From: Ruoffia sp044336205
Lineage (GTDB): Bacteria; Bacillota; Bacilli; Lactobacillales; Aerococcaceae
Reading direction: 5' to 3'
NCBI GenBank assembly: GCA_044336205.1
Contig: CP172318.1
Coordinates: 806,001 to 870,000 of the forward strand
Length of the DNA: 64,000 nt
Position 1 is the first letter of the stretch, and every line of letters starts with the position of its first letter. The notes under the pieces were generated by a model. The model made no database searches. It saw nothing but the letters and a program-made list of their open reading frames with translations, and was not told the DNA's origin. Below, one piece after another: positions 38,389 through 48,858 of the stretch. Made by a program: the position numbers and the translations under genes.

Positions 38389-40017
38389 GTGAAGAGAAAA
38401 GAAATTATTCAAGCTAAAGCTAGATTAAAGAATATCCAACAAACAAAAAAAGCAATAAAGCATTTAAATGCTGGTCTTGTACTTATGACAGCTGGTGCGG
38501 TTTTAAGTCATGTAACGGTTAGTGAAACTGTGACTGTCCAAGCACAATCTACTCGTTTAAGTAAGTCAGATTTCCTTGGTTTAATTACAGATTATGCAAA
38601 GAAAATAGCTTCAGAAAATGATTTATACGCTTCTGTCATGATTGCCCAAGCTGCTTTAGAATCTGGGTGGGGTAACAGTACTTTATCTCAAGCCCCAAAT
38701 TATAATCTCTTTGGCATTAAAGGTGAATATAATGGGAATACTGTAGTTAAAGATACATTAGAGGATGATGGTACTGGAAACTATTACGGAATCAAAGATG
38801 GTTTCCGTAAATATGACAATTATGGTCAGTCACTTACAGACTATGCCTCTCTTTTGACTGGAGACGATAATCCGAATAATTGGCGTTATAATTTCTATCA
38901 TGGCGTTCGTGTAAGTAGCACGAATTCATATGAAGATGCAACTAAACACTTAACTGGGCGTTATGCAACAGATACTCGCTATGGTGATAAATTAAATCGC
39001 ATTATAGCGGAAAATAATTTAACTCGTTATGACATTACATCTAATACTGGCAATGCTGATATATCTGATCAAGAAGTAGTAGAAAAACCAGCAAACAAAC
39101 CAGTAGAAGCTTCTTCGGAAGTATATACAGTGCAAGCAGGGGATGGTTATTGGGGAATAGCACGTAAATATGGTACGACCGTAGAAGCTTTAAAAGCATT
39201 AAACGGTGCTACAAGCAATTTAATTCACCCTGGCCAAATTCTAAAACTGCCAAGTACAGCTGTTATTGAACCAAATACACCAAACAATCAAACTAAAACT
39301 AGTAATTCAAATAAAAAACCTTCATCACAATCAGCAACTTATACCATTCAGCGTGGTGATGGATTATTTGGAATAGCACGTAAATATGGTATGACATTAA
39401 GTCAATTAAAATCACTAAATGGCTTAACGAGTGATTTAATTCACCCTGGTCAAGTGTTGAAAGTAACAGGATCGGCTGAATATACTACAACAGCTTCAGA
39501 TAGTAGTAATACAGTAAACAACAATAATTCAGCTGTTAAAGAAGGAGTAGGTACAAACTCAACTACCTCTTCATCAACATATTCTGTTAAAGCTGGAGAA
39601 GGATTATATCGCATAGCTGTTAACCAAGGTATGACATTGGAACAATTGAAATCATTAAATGGTTTAACAAGTAATCTAATTCATCCTGGACAAATATTAA
39701 AAGTAAATACAACTTCACAGACAGCTACATCAACAGCGACTACTAACAATGCCGTAGTGGAAGAATCGGGTTCACAAGTAGTGACTGAAACAGCTGAGGC
39801 TGAAACAGAACAAACTACTGTGACAGCTGATAAAGTTGCTAATCAAGAAATAGTTGTAGAAGAACAAACTTCATCAATTAACAATACATATAGTGTTAAA
39901 GCAGGCGACACACTATACAGTATTGCTCAACGTAATGGTTTGGATGTTTATCAATTAGTTGAACAAAATAATGGTTCAACGAATATCATAGTTGGCCAGT
40001 CGATCAATTTGAAATAA
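38389..40017 (+). CDS. Cell-wall N-acetylglucosaminidase autolysin with four LysM domains
   Basis: A 542-residue exported autolysin. A long basic N-terminal signal (hydrophobic core LNAGLVLMTAGAVLSHV) precedes a glucosaminidase (family GH73) domain, about residues 60-215, with AQAALESGWGNSTLSQAPNYNLFGIKG (split here as AALESGWG, the catalytic Glu, and YNLFGIKG). Four LysM repeats follow, starting YTVQAGDGYWGIARKYG, YTIQRGDGLFGIARKYG, YSVKAGEGLYRIAVNQG and YSVKAGDTLYSIAQRNG, joined by Ser/Thr/Asn-rich linkers. It cleaves glycan strands, probably for daughter-cell separation. GTG start with GGAGG upstream. Confidence 0.92.
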   Translation: MKRKEIIQAKARLKNIQQTKKAIKHLNAGLVLMTAGAVLSHVTVSETVTVQAQSTRLSKSDFLGLITDYAKKIASENDLYASVMIAQAALESGWGNSTLSQAPNYNLFGIKGEYNGNTVVKDTLEDDGTGNYYGIKDGFRKYDNYGQSLTDYASLLTGDDNPNNWRYNFYHGVRVSSTNSYEDATKHLTGRYATDTRYGDKLNRIIAENNLTRYDITSNTGNADISDQEVVEKPANKPVEASSEVYTVQAGDGYWGIARKYGTTVEALKALNGATSNLIHPGQILKLPSTAVIEPNTPNNQTKTSNSNKKPSSQSATYTIQRGDGLFGIARKYGMTLSQLKSLNGLTSDLIHPGQVLKVTGSAEYTTTASDSSNTVNNNNSAVKEGVGTNSTTSSSTYSVKAGEGLYRIAVNQGMTLEQLKSLNGLTSNLIHPGQILKVNTTSQTATSTATTNNAVVEESGSQVVTETAEAETEQTTVTADKVANQEIVVEEQTSSINNTYSVKAGDTLYSIAQRNGLDVYQLVEQNNGSTNIIVGQSINLK

Positions 40018-40082
40018 GCTTTAAAGCGTGATATATTAAGATAAATAATAAATCCTTAATTAAAACTAGTAAATATTTTAAC

Positions 40083-40290
40083 TGTTAAGAGAGCTTATGG
40101 TTGGTGCAAATAAGTCAGAAAGTATATTGAACTCATTTAACTAGGTGCTTACTTGAACAAGTAATTAGAGTATGCCGTTTACCGCGTTAAGGTCATTATT
40201 GAGAGACTTTTGGTCAAAACATAGGTGGTACCGCGCTTATTCGCCCTATATTGTTTAGTAGGATTACTAAATAATATAGGGTTTTTTACT
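40083..40290 (+). promoter_or_regulatory. T-box leader of leuS
   Basis: The T-box AGGTGGTACCGCG is at 40223-40235, followed by a terminator (CCCTATATT...AATATAGGG, then TTTTTT, 40244-40287). A Leu CTC triplet at 40132-40134, in GAACTCATT after an AGTA motif, is the likely specifier. Uncharged tRNA-Leu should stabilise the antiterminator and allow leuS transcription. Confidence 0.9.
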
Positions 40291-40371
40291 TATTTAAAGT
40301 ACTTCATATGTTTTTATATACTATGAGATAAGGTATAATAGATAAGGATTTATAATAAATGGAGGAAGAAT

Positions 40372-42789
40372 ATGACTTATCAACATCGAATTATAGAAAA
40401 AAAATGGCAAGATTTTTGGGATGAAAATCAAAGCTTTAAAACAAAAAACAGAGGGGTGAATCACCCTAAATATTACGTATTAGATATGTTCCCCTATCCA
40501 TCTGGTCAAGGACTTCACGTAGGTCACCCTGAAGGGTACACTGCTACAGATGCAATTGCTCGTATGAAGCGATCGCAAGGTTATGATGTGTTACACCCAA
40601 TGGGGTGGGATGCTTTTGGTTTACCAGCAGAACAATATGCATTAGATACCGGTAATAATCCTGCTGACTTTACAGAGAAGAATATCCAGAATTTCAAACG
40701 TCAAATTAAATCTTTGGGTTTTTCTTACGATTGGAATCGTGAAATCAACACAACAGATCCTCATTACTATAAGTGGACTCAGTGGATTTTTACAAAGTTA
40801 TTTGAAAAAGGCTTAGCCTATCAAGATGAAGTAATGGTTAACTGGTGCCCGGCATTAGGAACAGTTTTAGCTAATGAGGAAGTTGTTGATGGTGTATCTG
40901 AACGTGGTGGACATCCTGTTTATCGCCGCCCAATGAAACAATGGGTGCTGAAAATAACTGCATATGCTGAAAGATTATTAGAGGATCTTGAAGACTTAGA
41001 TTGGCCAGAAAGCATTAAGGAAATGCAGAGAAATTGGATTGGACGCTCAGAAGGAGCAATTGTTAAGTTTAAAGTTGCAAATTCTAATCAAGTCATAGAA
41101 ACCTATACAACACGTCCTGATACTTTATTCGGGACTTCTTATATTGTTATTGCCCCAGAACACCCAGATGTTGAGTTATTAATCTCGACTTCACAAGAAG
41201 AAGAAGTAAGAGAGTATATTCGTGCGGTTGAGCTGAAAAGTGAATTAGAAAGGACATCATTATCTAAAGATAAGACAGGTGTTTTCTCTGGAACATATGT
41301 AATCAACCCAGTAAATAATAAAGAAATACCAGTTTGGATTGCAGATTATGTCATTGCCTCATACGGTACCGGTGCAGTAATGGGTTCTCCAGCGCATGAC
41401 GCTCGCGACTTTGACTTTGCGACAAAATATGGATTAGAAATTACTCCGGTTATTCAAGGACCAGATTCAACCTTACCTTATCTTGAAGATGGCGAACATA
41501 TTAATTCAGAGTACTTAAATGGAATGCTGACAGATGAAGCAATTAGTTATATGTTTGACTGGTTAGAAGAAAACAATAGTGGTACGCGTGAAGTAAATTA
41601 TCGTCTTCGTGATTGGATTTTCTCACGCCAAAGATATTGGGGGGAGCCAATCCCTGTTATTCACTGGGAAGATGGAACGACAACCGTTGTCAGTGAAGAA
41701 GACTTACCGGTTACTTTACCAGTTACCGATAAGATTCAACCTAGTGGAACTGGAGAATCACCATTGGCCAACATTTCAGAATGGGTAAATGTCACAAATC
41801 CAAAGACCGGTATGAAAGGTCGTCGTGAGACGAATACTATGCCACAATGGGCGGGAAGTTCATGGTACTTTTTAAGATATATGGATCCAACCAATGACGA
41901 CGAATTAGTCTCTAAAGAAGCACTTGAGAAATGGAATCAAGTTGATTTATATATTGGAGGGGCAGAACACGCGGTTCTTCACTTATTATATGCTAGATTC
42001 TGGCATAAATTCTTATACGACCTAGGAATCGTTCCTACAAATGAACCATTCCAAAAATTATTTAACCAAGGAATGATTCTTGGGGAGAATAATGAAAAAA
42101 TGTCCAAATCAAAAGGAAATGTTGTAAATCCTGATGATGTTGTTAATGAATATGGTGCCGATACCCTACGTGTCTATGAGATGTTTATGGGACCTCTTGA
42201 TGCATCAATTGCTTGGAGTGAAAAAGGGCTAGAAGGAAGTAGACGTTTCTTAGATAGAGTTTGGCGACTTATTATTAACGAAGATAAAGGAACAATTAAT
42301 GATAATATTCAAGAATCAAATGACAAATCATTAGAAAAAATCTATCACCAAACTGTTAAAAAAGTAACTGAAGATTACGAGAGTCTTCACTTTAACACTG
42401 CAATTTCTCAAATGATGATTTTCTTAAATGAAGCTAGAGATGTTGAAGTACTTCCAAAACATTACATTGAGGGATTTGTTCAATTACTTGCACCACTTGC
42501 TCCTCATATTTCAGAAGAACTTTGGGAGAAACTTGGACATGAAAATGGTATATCAGAAGTTAAATGGCCAGAATATATTGAAGAGTTAACAAAAGATACA
42601 CAAGTTGAGATTGTTGTTCAATTAAATGGAAAATTGTTGATGAAACTGAATATCGAGACTAACTTGGACAATAAAGCAGTAGAAGGTATTGTCTTTAGTG
42701 AAGAAAAAGTTAAAGAAGCAGTACTTAATAAAACCGTTCGAAAAGTGATTGTAGTCCCTAATCGACTAGTGAATATTGTAGCCAACTAA
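40372..42789 (+). CDS. leuS: Leucyl-tRNA synthetase
   Basis: An 805-residue class I synthetase of normal bacterial length. PYPSGQGLHVGHPEGY holds the HIGH motif (HVGH), the CP1 editing domain is marked by TTRPDTLFGTSY and YGTGAVMGSPAHDARD, the second part has GGAEHAVLHLLYARFW, and KMSKSKGN stands at about 575-582. GGAGGAAG precedes the ATG. Charges tRNA-Leu and hydrolyses mis-acylated products. Confidence 0.97.
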   Translation: MTYQHRIIEKKWQDFWDENQSFKTKNRGVNHPKYYVLDMFPYPSGQGLHVGHPEGYTATDAIARMKRSQGYDVLHPMGWDAFGLPAEQYALDTGNNPADFTEKNIQNFKRQIKSLGFSYDWNREINTTDPHYYKWTQWIFTKLFEKGLAYQDEVMVNWCPALGTVLANEEVVDGVSERGGHPVYRRPMKQWVLKITAYAERLLEDLEDLDWPESIKEMQRNWIGRSEGAIVKFKVANSNQVIETYTTRPDTLFGTSYIVIAPEHPDVELLISTSQEEEVREYIRAVELKSELERTSLSKDKTGVFSGTYVINPVNNKEIPVWIADYVIASYGTGAVMGSPAHDARDFDFATKYGLEITPVIQGPDSTLPYLEDGEHINSEYLNGMLTDEAISYMFDWLEENNSGTREVNYRLRDWIFSRQRYWGEPIPVIHWEDGTTTVVSEEDLPVTLPVTDKIQPSGTGESPLANISEWVNVTNPKTGMKGRRETNTMPQWAGSSWYFLRYMDPTNDDELVSKEALEKWNQVDLYIGGAEHAVLHLLYARFWHKFLYDLGIVPTNEPFQKLFNQGMILGENNEKMSKSKGNVVNPDDVVNEYGADTLRVYEMFMGPLDASIAWSEKGLEGSRRFLDRVWRLIINEDKGTINDNIQESNDKSLEKIYHQTVKKVTEDYESLHFNTAISQMMIFLNEARDVEVLPKHYIEGFVQLLAPLAPHISEELWEKLGHENGISEVKWPEYIEELTKDTQVEIVVQLNGKLLMKLNIETNLDNKAVEGIVFSEEKVKEAVLNKTVRKVIVVPNRLVNIVAN

Positions 42790-42806
42790 TTAAAGGAGGA
42801 AGTGCT

Positions 42807-45575
42807 TTGGATAAACAGCACAATAATCCCGATAAATTATCAGATTTATCACAAAAACATAATAATAAAACTGATCTATCTAGAACGATTGAGTTTAGCG
42901 AAAAAGAAAAAAATCTTCTTCGTAGACCAAATCGTCAGCCACTAGATAGTGACTATTTTGAACAAACCACAAATAAACAAGATAGATTAGAGAATTCTGA
43001 AGTTGTAGAAGAGGAAGATATACATTCAAAAGAAGACAACTTTGATTCAATGGATTACTTTGATGAATTAGATGAGAACAATTCTGACTATAAATCTAAA
43101 AATAATTCCAAAGAACCAATTAATGAATTCCGTTATAAACCTTTAAAAGAAAGATTACAAGAAGAACGATTAAAAAGTGAACAAGAAACTTTGCAAAACA
43201 ATGAAATAAAACCTAAGAGAAAAGCATTAGGAGATTTGTTTAATCCAAGCTTTGAAGAAAAGTATGATTTGAATGAACTCGAAGATATTTCAGGTTATAA
43301 CCAGTACGCTAATTCTGAAAATAAATCAGAAGATAGGAAAGGTTTTATTCATTCAGTTAAAAGCATGTTCTCTAAGTCAAAAAACGATGAAGAAACTGAA
43401 GAAGTTCTGGATGAAACTGCAAATAAGAAATTCGAAGAAGAAGTTCATCAAACGGATTGGTTGCATCAAGACGATTATGGCACAGAACAATATGATGCGG
43501 ATGGTTCTGAGGATCGAGATGTAGAAGATGAATATGTGATTGATGCTTCAGTAATCGATGAAGAGGAAAGACAGAACATATCAGAAACTTCTGATGAGAC
43601 CATCTATCCGACAGACATGGATGAAGATTCAATAATAGATTCTGATGAGGACATTGAATTTGAAGAAATTACTGAATTGTATGTTGATACAGAAGAAGCT
43701 GAAAATAATATTTCAGAAAATCTAACCAAAGATCCTCAAGAGGAAAATAAATTAGCTGAAAAAGACCGAGTATTTACTAATAAAGCTATCTCAGATGAAG
43801 AATTAAAAGAACTAAGTACTAGAATTAGTCAAGAAACAGCAGCTTTTGATGAGCCTATTCTAACAGACCAGGCTCTTAATGATTATTACGGTCAAGAGGA
43901 CATTCAGATGAACTCAGCTTATGACAATGACGAAAAATATGCTGACGAAGTTGAATCAGATAAGGAAGGTATCACTGTTGGTGCGTCTTGGCTCACGATT
44001 GGGAATGTCTTATCTAGAGTTATTGGAGCATTGTATGTGATTCCATGGGCTTCATGGCTAGGTGAGGATTATACTCAAGCAAACGTTCTATATAGTATTG
44101 GTTATAAACCTTATTCATTAATTTTAGCGGTGGCAACAGCAGGCTTCCCGAGTTCTATTGCCAAACAGATGGCATTCTACCATTCTAAAAAGGAATATAA
44201 AACAGCAGATAAACTTTTCAAAAACAGTTTATTAGTCATGTTAGTAACTGGAATTGTTTCTGCCTTATTATTATTTGTATTAGCACCACTAGTAGCGGGA
44301 GCTTCATCGACGACGAATGTTGTTGGAGCGACTCAAGTGATTCGTTCTCTTGCACCAGCATTACTTATCTTACCTATAATGAGTTTATTAAGAGGTTACT
44401 TCCAAGGATTTAATGATATGAAGCCTACGGCAATATCGCAAATTCTTGAACAGTTTGCTCGGGTAGGTTATTTATTAGCTGCCACCTATGCTGTGATGAT
44501 GGTACTTCGTGGTGAAGTAACAACCGCGGTTGTTCATTCTACCTTTGCAGCATTCATTGGTGCTTTGCTCTCTTTAATCTATTTGATTATCGAGTATTTT
44601 AGAAGACTTCCTGTTATTAAGAAATTACAAGAAACTTCTGAAGAGACAGTTGATTTGAGTTTCCAAGAAAGTATGAAGATTATGGTAGTGGATAGTATTC
44701 CTTTTATCTTATTAGGGTCTGGGATTATTATCGCACAATTAATTGACCAATTTACTTTCGGTCAAATCCTATCATCAACTTCAACATTCTTATTCTCAGA
44801 AATTAGTGAAATGTATGGGGCACTGAGTTTAGACGTTGATAAGCTTGTGATGATTATTATTTCACTTGCTGTATCACTAGCTTCATCACTTGTACCCACA
44901 ATATCAAAATTATTCGCTCGTCGTGATGTTGAAGGAACTAGTTCATTAGTTGAACATATATTGTTGCTGTTCACAATCATAATGGTACCAGCTTCATTAG
45001 GCATGGCGTCGATTGCTAATAATATTTATTTCTTCTTCTATCCCGCAGGATTTGAATTAGGACCGAATATTTTGATAACAGCATCGATTTCTAGTATCGT
45101 TTTAGGAGCTTATACAGTTCTTTCGACAATATTGCAATCTATGAATTATCGTCGATTGGCTGTTAGATTTTTATTAGTAGGAATTGTTGTAAAAGCTATT
45201 CTTCAATATCCAGCTGTAGCTTTACTCCAAGCCCATGGAGCTTTGATTTCTACTGCTATTGCTTTCTTAGTATCAAGTGTTTTAATGTGTATGAAATTAG
45301 ATCGCGAATTGAACTTAGATTACCGTAAGTTAAGAAGTGGCGGAATTAAAATTCTCGTTGCTGCGATATTAATGACAATTTCAGCGGTTATGTGGAATGA
45401 ATCATTGAATCTACTCTTCGGTCCAGTAGGACGTGGTTTAACATTCCTAAAAATAGTCATTGTCATCATAATGGCAATATTAACTTACGGAAGCATATTG
45501 GCTATTACGAATATGTTACCAGTTCTAATTGGTAATCGATATAAAGAATTACAAGATAAAATGAGGTTAATGTAA
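42807..45575 (+). CDS. murJ: MurJ/YtgP-type lipid flippase with a long acidic N-terminal extension
   Basis: A 922-residue protein. From about residue 390 it is a 14-helix MOP/MVF flippase (ASWLTIGNVLSRVIGALYV, YKPYSLILAVATAGFPSSIA), the YtgP/MurJ type that moves lipid II; the order leuS-ytgP-ytzG-pepV fits. The first 390 residues are hydrophilic, rich in Asp, Glu, Asn and Lys, without membrane segments, and probably disordered and cytoplasmic. The usual family protein is about 540 residues. Starts at TTG with AAGGAGG; the end overlaps rsuA (TAATG). Confidence 0.85.
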   Translation: MDKQHNNPDKLSDLSQKHNNKTDLSRTIEFSEKEKNLLRRPNRQPLDSDYFEQTTNKQDRLENSEVVEEEDIHSKEDNFDSMDYFDELDENNSDYKSKNNSKEPINEFRYKPLKERLQEERLKSEQETLQNNEIKPKRKALGDLFNPSFEEKYDLNELEDISGYNQYANSENKSEDRKGFIHSVKSMFSKSKNDEETEEVLDETANKKFEEEVHQTDWLHQDDYGTEQYDADGSEDRDVEDEYVIDASVIDEEERQNISETSDETIYPTDMDEDSIIDSDEDIEFEEITELYVDTEEAENNISENLTKDPQEENKLAEKDRVFTNKAISDEELKELSTRISQETAAFDEPILTDQALNDYYGQEDIQMNSAYDNDEKYADEVESDKEGITVGASWLTIGNVLSRVIGALYVIPWASWLGEDYTQANVLYSIGYKPYSLILAVATAGFPSSIAKQMAFYHSKKEYKTADKLFKNSLLVMLVTGIVSALLLFVLAPLVAGASSTTNVVGATQVIRSLAPALLILPIMSLLRGYFQGFNDMKPTAISQILEQFARVGYLLAATYAVMMVLRGEVTTAVVHSTFAAFIGALLSLIYLIIEYFRRLPVIKKLQETSEETVDLSFQESMKIMVVDSIPFILLGSGIIIAQLIDQFTFGQILSSTSTFLFSEISEMYGALSLDVDKLVMIIISLAVSLASSLVPTISKLFARRDVEGTSSLVEHILLLFTIIMVPASLGMASIANNIYFFFYPAGFELGPNILITASISSIVLGAYTVLSTILQSMNYRRLAVRFLLVGIVVKAILQYPAVALLQAHGALISTAIAFLVSSVLMCMKLDRELNLDYRKLRSGGIKILVAAILMTISAVMWNESLNLLFGPVGRGLTFLKIVIVIIMAILTYGSILAITNMLPVLIGNRYKELQDKMRLM

Positions 45576-46297
45576 TGCGATTGGATAAACTATTAAGCCA
45601 CGCTGGTTTAGGATCACGTAAAGATGTGAGAAAAATTATCATCAGTGGAGAAATATCAGTCAATGATGAGAAAGTGACTAAAGCAGGCTTTAATGTGAAT
45701 CCTGAAACTGATACAGTTAAGTATTTGAACATTGTTGTGAATTATAAAGAATTTTATTATGTTATGTTAAATAAGCCTGAAGGAATTATTAGTGCGACGG
45801 AAGATCGGCAATACGAAACCGTTGTTGATTGGGTTGAATTGGACTATAAGCATGTAGATTTATTTCCAGTCGGTCGCTTAGACATTGATACTACGGGTTT
45901 ATTACTATTAACTAACAATGGACAACTTGCTCATCAATTACTATCACCAAAGAAAAAAGTTAGGAAAAAATATGAAGCACTCATTGATGGTATTGTCACT
46001 AAGTCAGATGTTGAAAAGTTTAAACAAGGTTTAGATTTAGGTGACTTTATAAGTCAACCAGCGAAATTAGAAATTTTAAGTATAGACCAAGAACTGGCTC
46101 AGTCTCACATACATGTTGTTATTACGGAAGGAAAATTCCATCAAGTAAAACGGATGTTTGAAGCAGTGGACAAAAAAGTAATTCAACTTAAACGTTTAGA
46201 GATGGGACCATTAAAACTGGATCCTAATCTAGAAATTGGTGATTATAGAGAATTGAATCAAGATGAATTGAATTTACTTAAACCTTATGGTCTTTAG
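45575..46297 (+). CDS. rsuA: 16S rRNA pseudouridine synthase RsuA family (YtzG)
   Basis: A 240-residue protein with an N-terminal S4 domain (MRLDKLLSHAGLGSRKDVRK) and a pseudouridine synthase domain with the catalytic Asp in GRLDIDTTGLLLLTNNG, followed by KKYEAL and the FHQVKRMFEA signature. It probably modifies the U516 equivalent in 16S rRNA. Its ATG overlaps the flippase stop. Confidence 0.92.
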   Translation: MRLDKLLSHAGLGSRKDVRKIIISGEISVNDEKVTKAGFNVNPETDTVKYLNIVVNYKEFYYVMLNKPEGIISATEDRQYETVVDWVELDYKHVDLFPVGRLDIDTTGLLLLTNNGQLAHQLLSPKKKVRKKYEALIDGIVTKSDVEKFKQGLDLGDFISQPAKLEILSIDQELAQSHIHVVITEGKFHQVKRMFEAVDKKVIQLKRLEMGPLKLDPNLEIGDYRELNQDELNLLKPYGL

Positions 46298-46332
46298 TAA
46301 GTTGAATATATTTTACTATAGTTAGTAATTCG

Positions 46333-46407
46333 AAAAAGACGATCTTATTATTAGACTGTGGACCATTGATTTGGTTGATTTATTACTCTAATATTAGATC
46401 GTCTTTT
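46333..46407 (+). terminator. Long hairpin terminator after rsuA
   Basis: AAAAGACGATCT...TTATTAGA and TCTAATATTAGATCGTCTTTT pair over about 20 bases around a 30-base interior. Confidence 0.82.
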
Positions 46408-46502
46408 AAATCTTAATTGATAAATCCTAGTCGTTCACTTTTTACTGAACAAAATAAATGATAGAATAGTGTTAATGTTAATTAGTAGAGGAGTTTAGAA
46501 AG

Positions 46503-47921
46503 ATGAATATTAATTGGTTAGAAGAAGTAGAAAAAAGACAAGATTTATTGCTTAAAGATCTTTTTAGATTACTTAAGATTGAATCAGTACGTGAGGATGA
46601 CCTTGCAACTGAAGAAGCTCCTGTTGGACCTGGTCCATTAGCGGCGTTAAAAGAATTTTTATCGATGGCTCAAGAAGACGGTTTTGAAACTGAGCAATTC
46701 GGACCTTGGGCAGGCCATGTGAAACTAGGTCAGGGTGAAGAACTACTAGGTATATTAGGACATGTCGATGTGGTTCCTGCAGGAACAGGTTGGGATACTG
46801 AACCTTTTGAGCCTCAATTAATCAATAATCGAATTTATGGGCGTGGATCAAGTGATGATAAGGGACCAACTGTTGCAGCATATTTTGCAATCAAACTTCT
46901 TAGAGAATTAGGTATAGAATTTAATAAACGTATCCATCTTATAGTCGGAACTGATGAAGAGAGTGGTTGGCAATGTATGGATTATTATTTCCAACATGCT
47001 CCAATGCCTGATTTAGGATTCTCACCCGACGCTACATTCCCTATTATTAACGGTGAAAAAGGTAATGTCTCTGCTTTATTCAACTTCGAAGTTGGGGAGA
47101 ATATTGAGGGAGATTTAAAGTTAGTTCAATTTAAATCAGGACTAAGACCGAATATGGTACCTCAAGACGCGACAGCGGTCATTGAAGTGCAAGAGAATGA
47201 CTTAGTCGGTGAATTAACAAAGGCTTATGATGCTTTTTTTAATGATTATGAGAACTTAAGTGGAGATTATACAATCTCTGACTTAGCTATTACACTAAAT
47301 TTAAGTGGTAAAGCGGCTCATGGTTCAACTCCAGAAAAAGGGATCAATGCAGGAACTCATTTGGCAAAGTTCCTAGAAAAATATTCATTTGACACTCAAG
47401 GATCGCAAGACTTTATTCATCTTTTAGCTAGAGAATTATATCTCGGCTTTAATGGACAGAAGCTTAATGTGCACCATAATCATGAAGTGATGGGCGAAGT
47501 ATCTATGAACGTTGGAATTATATCCTTTGATGCATCAGAAGGTGGACATATTGATGTGAACTTCCGCTTCCCAGAAGGTACAACACCAGAGAAGATGGAA
47601 GAACAAATTAAAAAACATCTTATTGCTTATACTGTGAATGTATCGATGTCAGATTTCAAAGAGCCTCATTATGTTCCAGCAGATGATTCGTTAGTGAAGA
47701 CATTATTAAGCGTCTATGAAAGACAAACTGGTGAAAAAGGTGAAGAACAAACGATAGGTGGGGGGACTTACGGTCGTTTAATGCCTCGTGGTGTTGCTTT
47801 TGGAGCTTTATTCCCAGATTCTATCGATACGATGCATCAAGCTAATGAGTTTATCGCCTTAGATGATTTATTAAAAGCAACAGCTATCTATGCGGAATCA
47901 ATCTATGAACTGACGAGATAA
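46503..47921 (+). CDS. pepV: Dipeptidase PepV (M20 family)
   Basis: A 472-residue dinuclear zinc peptidase. GHVDVVPAG near residue 87 and DDKGP near 118 give His and Asp ligands; GTDEESGW near 150 the catalytic Glu; a large lid domain with SGKAAHGSTPEKGINA near 270; and the last metal part TIGGGTYGRLMPRG near 420. PepV cleaves dipeptides in the cytoplasm and affects cell-wall alanine supply in lactic acid bacteria. It is 4 bases from the next gene. Confidence 0.95.
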   Translation: MNINWLEEVEKRQDLLLKDLFRLLKIESVREDDLATEEAPVGPGPLAALKEFLSMAQEDGFETEQFGPWAGHVKLGQGEELLGILGHVDVVPAGTGWDTEPFEPQLINNRIYGRGSSDDKGPTVAAYFAIKLLRELGIEFNKRIHLIVGTDEESGWQCMDYYFQHAPMPDLGFSPDATFPIINGEKGNVSALFNFEVGENIEGDLKLVQFKSGLRPNMVPQDATAVIEVQENDLVGELTKAYDAFFNDYENLSGDYTISDLAITLNLSGKAAHGSTPEKGINAGTHLAKFLEKYSFDTQGSQDFIHLLARELYLGFNGQKLNVHHNHEVMGEVSMNVGIISFDASEGGHIDVNFRFPEGTTPEKMEEQIKKHLIAYTVNVSMSDFKEPHYVPADDSLVKTLLSVYERQTGEKGEEQTIGGGTYGRLMPRGVAFGALFPDSIDTMHQANEFIALDDLLKATAIYAESIYELTR

Positions 47922-47925
47922 TCAA

Positions 47926-48705
47926 ATGGAAAGAGAAGTAATTAAGTCTAAGACTAATCCAAAGATTAAAGCGTGGAAAAAGCTACTAAATAAAAAAGAA
48001 CGTACTAAAACTCAAAGCTATATTATAGAAGGAACCCACCTTGTATTAGAAGCACTTCAAGAAAAAGCTCCGATAATACAGTGGATTATGACTGAAAAAT
48101 ATTACGATGAGAATCCTTCTGTCATTCAATTAATAAGTGAAGGTGCTAAGTTTGTGTTTATTACAGAAGGTGTGGCTAATGACCTATCAGCAACTCAAAG
48201 CCCTCAAGGAATTTTTGCGATATTAGAGATGGGAAGTACTGAGGAATTCAATTGGGATGGATCTCGATATGTGCTGATTGATCAAGTTCAAGATCCAGGG
48301 AATCTGGGAACCATTATTCGGACCGCTGATGCTGCAGCGGTTGATGGTGTGATTATTGGATCAGGATCAGTAGATGTCTATAATGACAAAGTGATACGTT
48401 CAACTCAGGGATCCATTTGGCATCTGCCAATTATTGAGATGGAACTAACGGATGCAATAAGAAGCTTACAAGATAATCAAGTCAAAGTATATGCGACAGT
48501 ATTACATAAAGAAGCTAAGGCTTATACAGAAATTCAATCAATAGAAAAAATGGCATTGATTGTCGGTAATGAGGGTCAAGGAGTTCAGGAGAAATTACAA
48601 AGTTTAGCAGATGAGTTCACTTATATTCCAATGCCAGGAAAAGCGGAGTCGCTTAATGTAGCAGTTGCTACAGCTATCTTGCTCTTCCATTTTATTAGGA
48701 TTTAG
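47926..48705 (+). CDS. TrmH/SpoU-family RNA 2'-O-methyltransferase (YsgA-like)
   Basis: A 259-residue SPOUT methyltransferase. The N-terminal substrate-binding part (KSKTNPKIKAWKKL, SYIIEGTHLV) precedes three SPOUT motifs: DQVQDPGNLGTIIRTADA, LIVGNEGQGV and IPMPGKAESLNVAVATAI. It probably methylates a ribose in 23S rRNA; the target of YsgA is not firmly set. In Bacillus ysgA lies just before pheS, and here only one gene intervenes. Confidence 0.9.
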   Translation: MEREVIKSKTNPKIKAWKKLLNKKERTKTQSYIIEGTHLVLEALQEKAPIIQWIMTEKYYDENPSVIQLISEGAKFVFITEGVANDLSATQSPQGIFAILEMGSTEEFNWDGSRYVLIDQVQDPGNLGTIIRTADAAAVDGVIIGSGSVDVYNDKVIRSTQGSIWHLPIIEMELTDAIRSLQDNQVKVYATVLHKEAKAYTEIQSIEKMALIVGNEGQGVQEKLQSLADEFTYIPMPGKAESLNVAVATAILLFHFIRI

Positions 48706-48858
48706 CTAGTATATTAGTTTGTGCATTAGTTAATCAACCAACTTAACCTATTTGCACATAAAAGTTTATGAACTTTATTTAAAATTAACATATTCTTCAT
48801 AGCATTTTTAAATTTTTCATATATAATATACTTAATCACGATAATTGGAGGAATTTAT

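Noticed and set aside
38530..40017. LysM repeat array as a DNA tandem repeat of interest
   Set aside because: Repeats are at protein level with diverged DNA, ordinary for autolysins.
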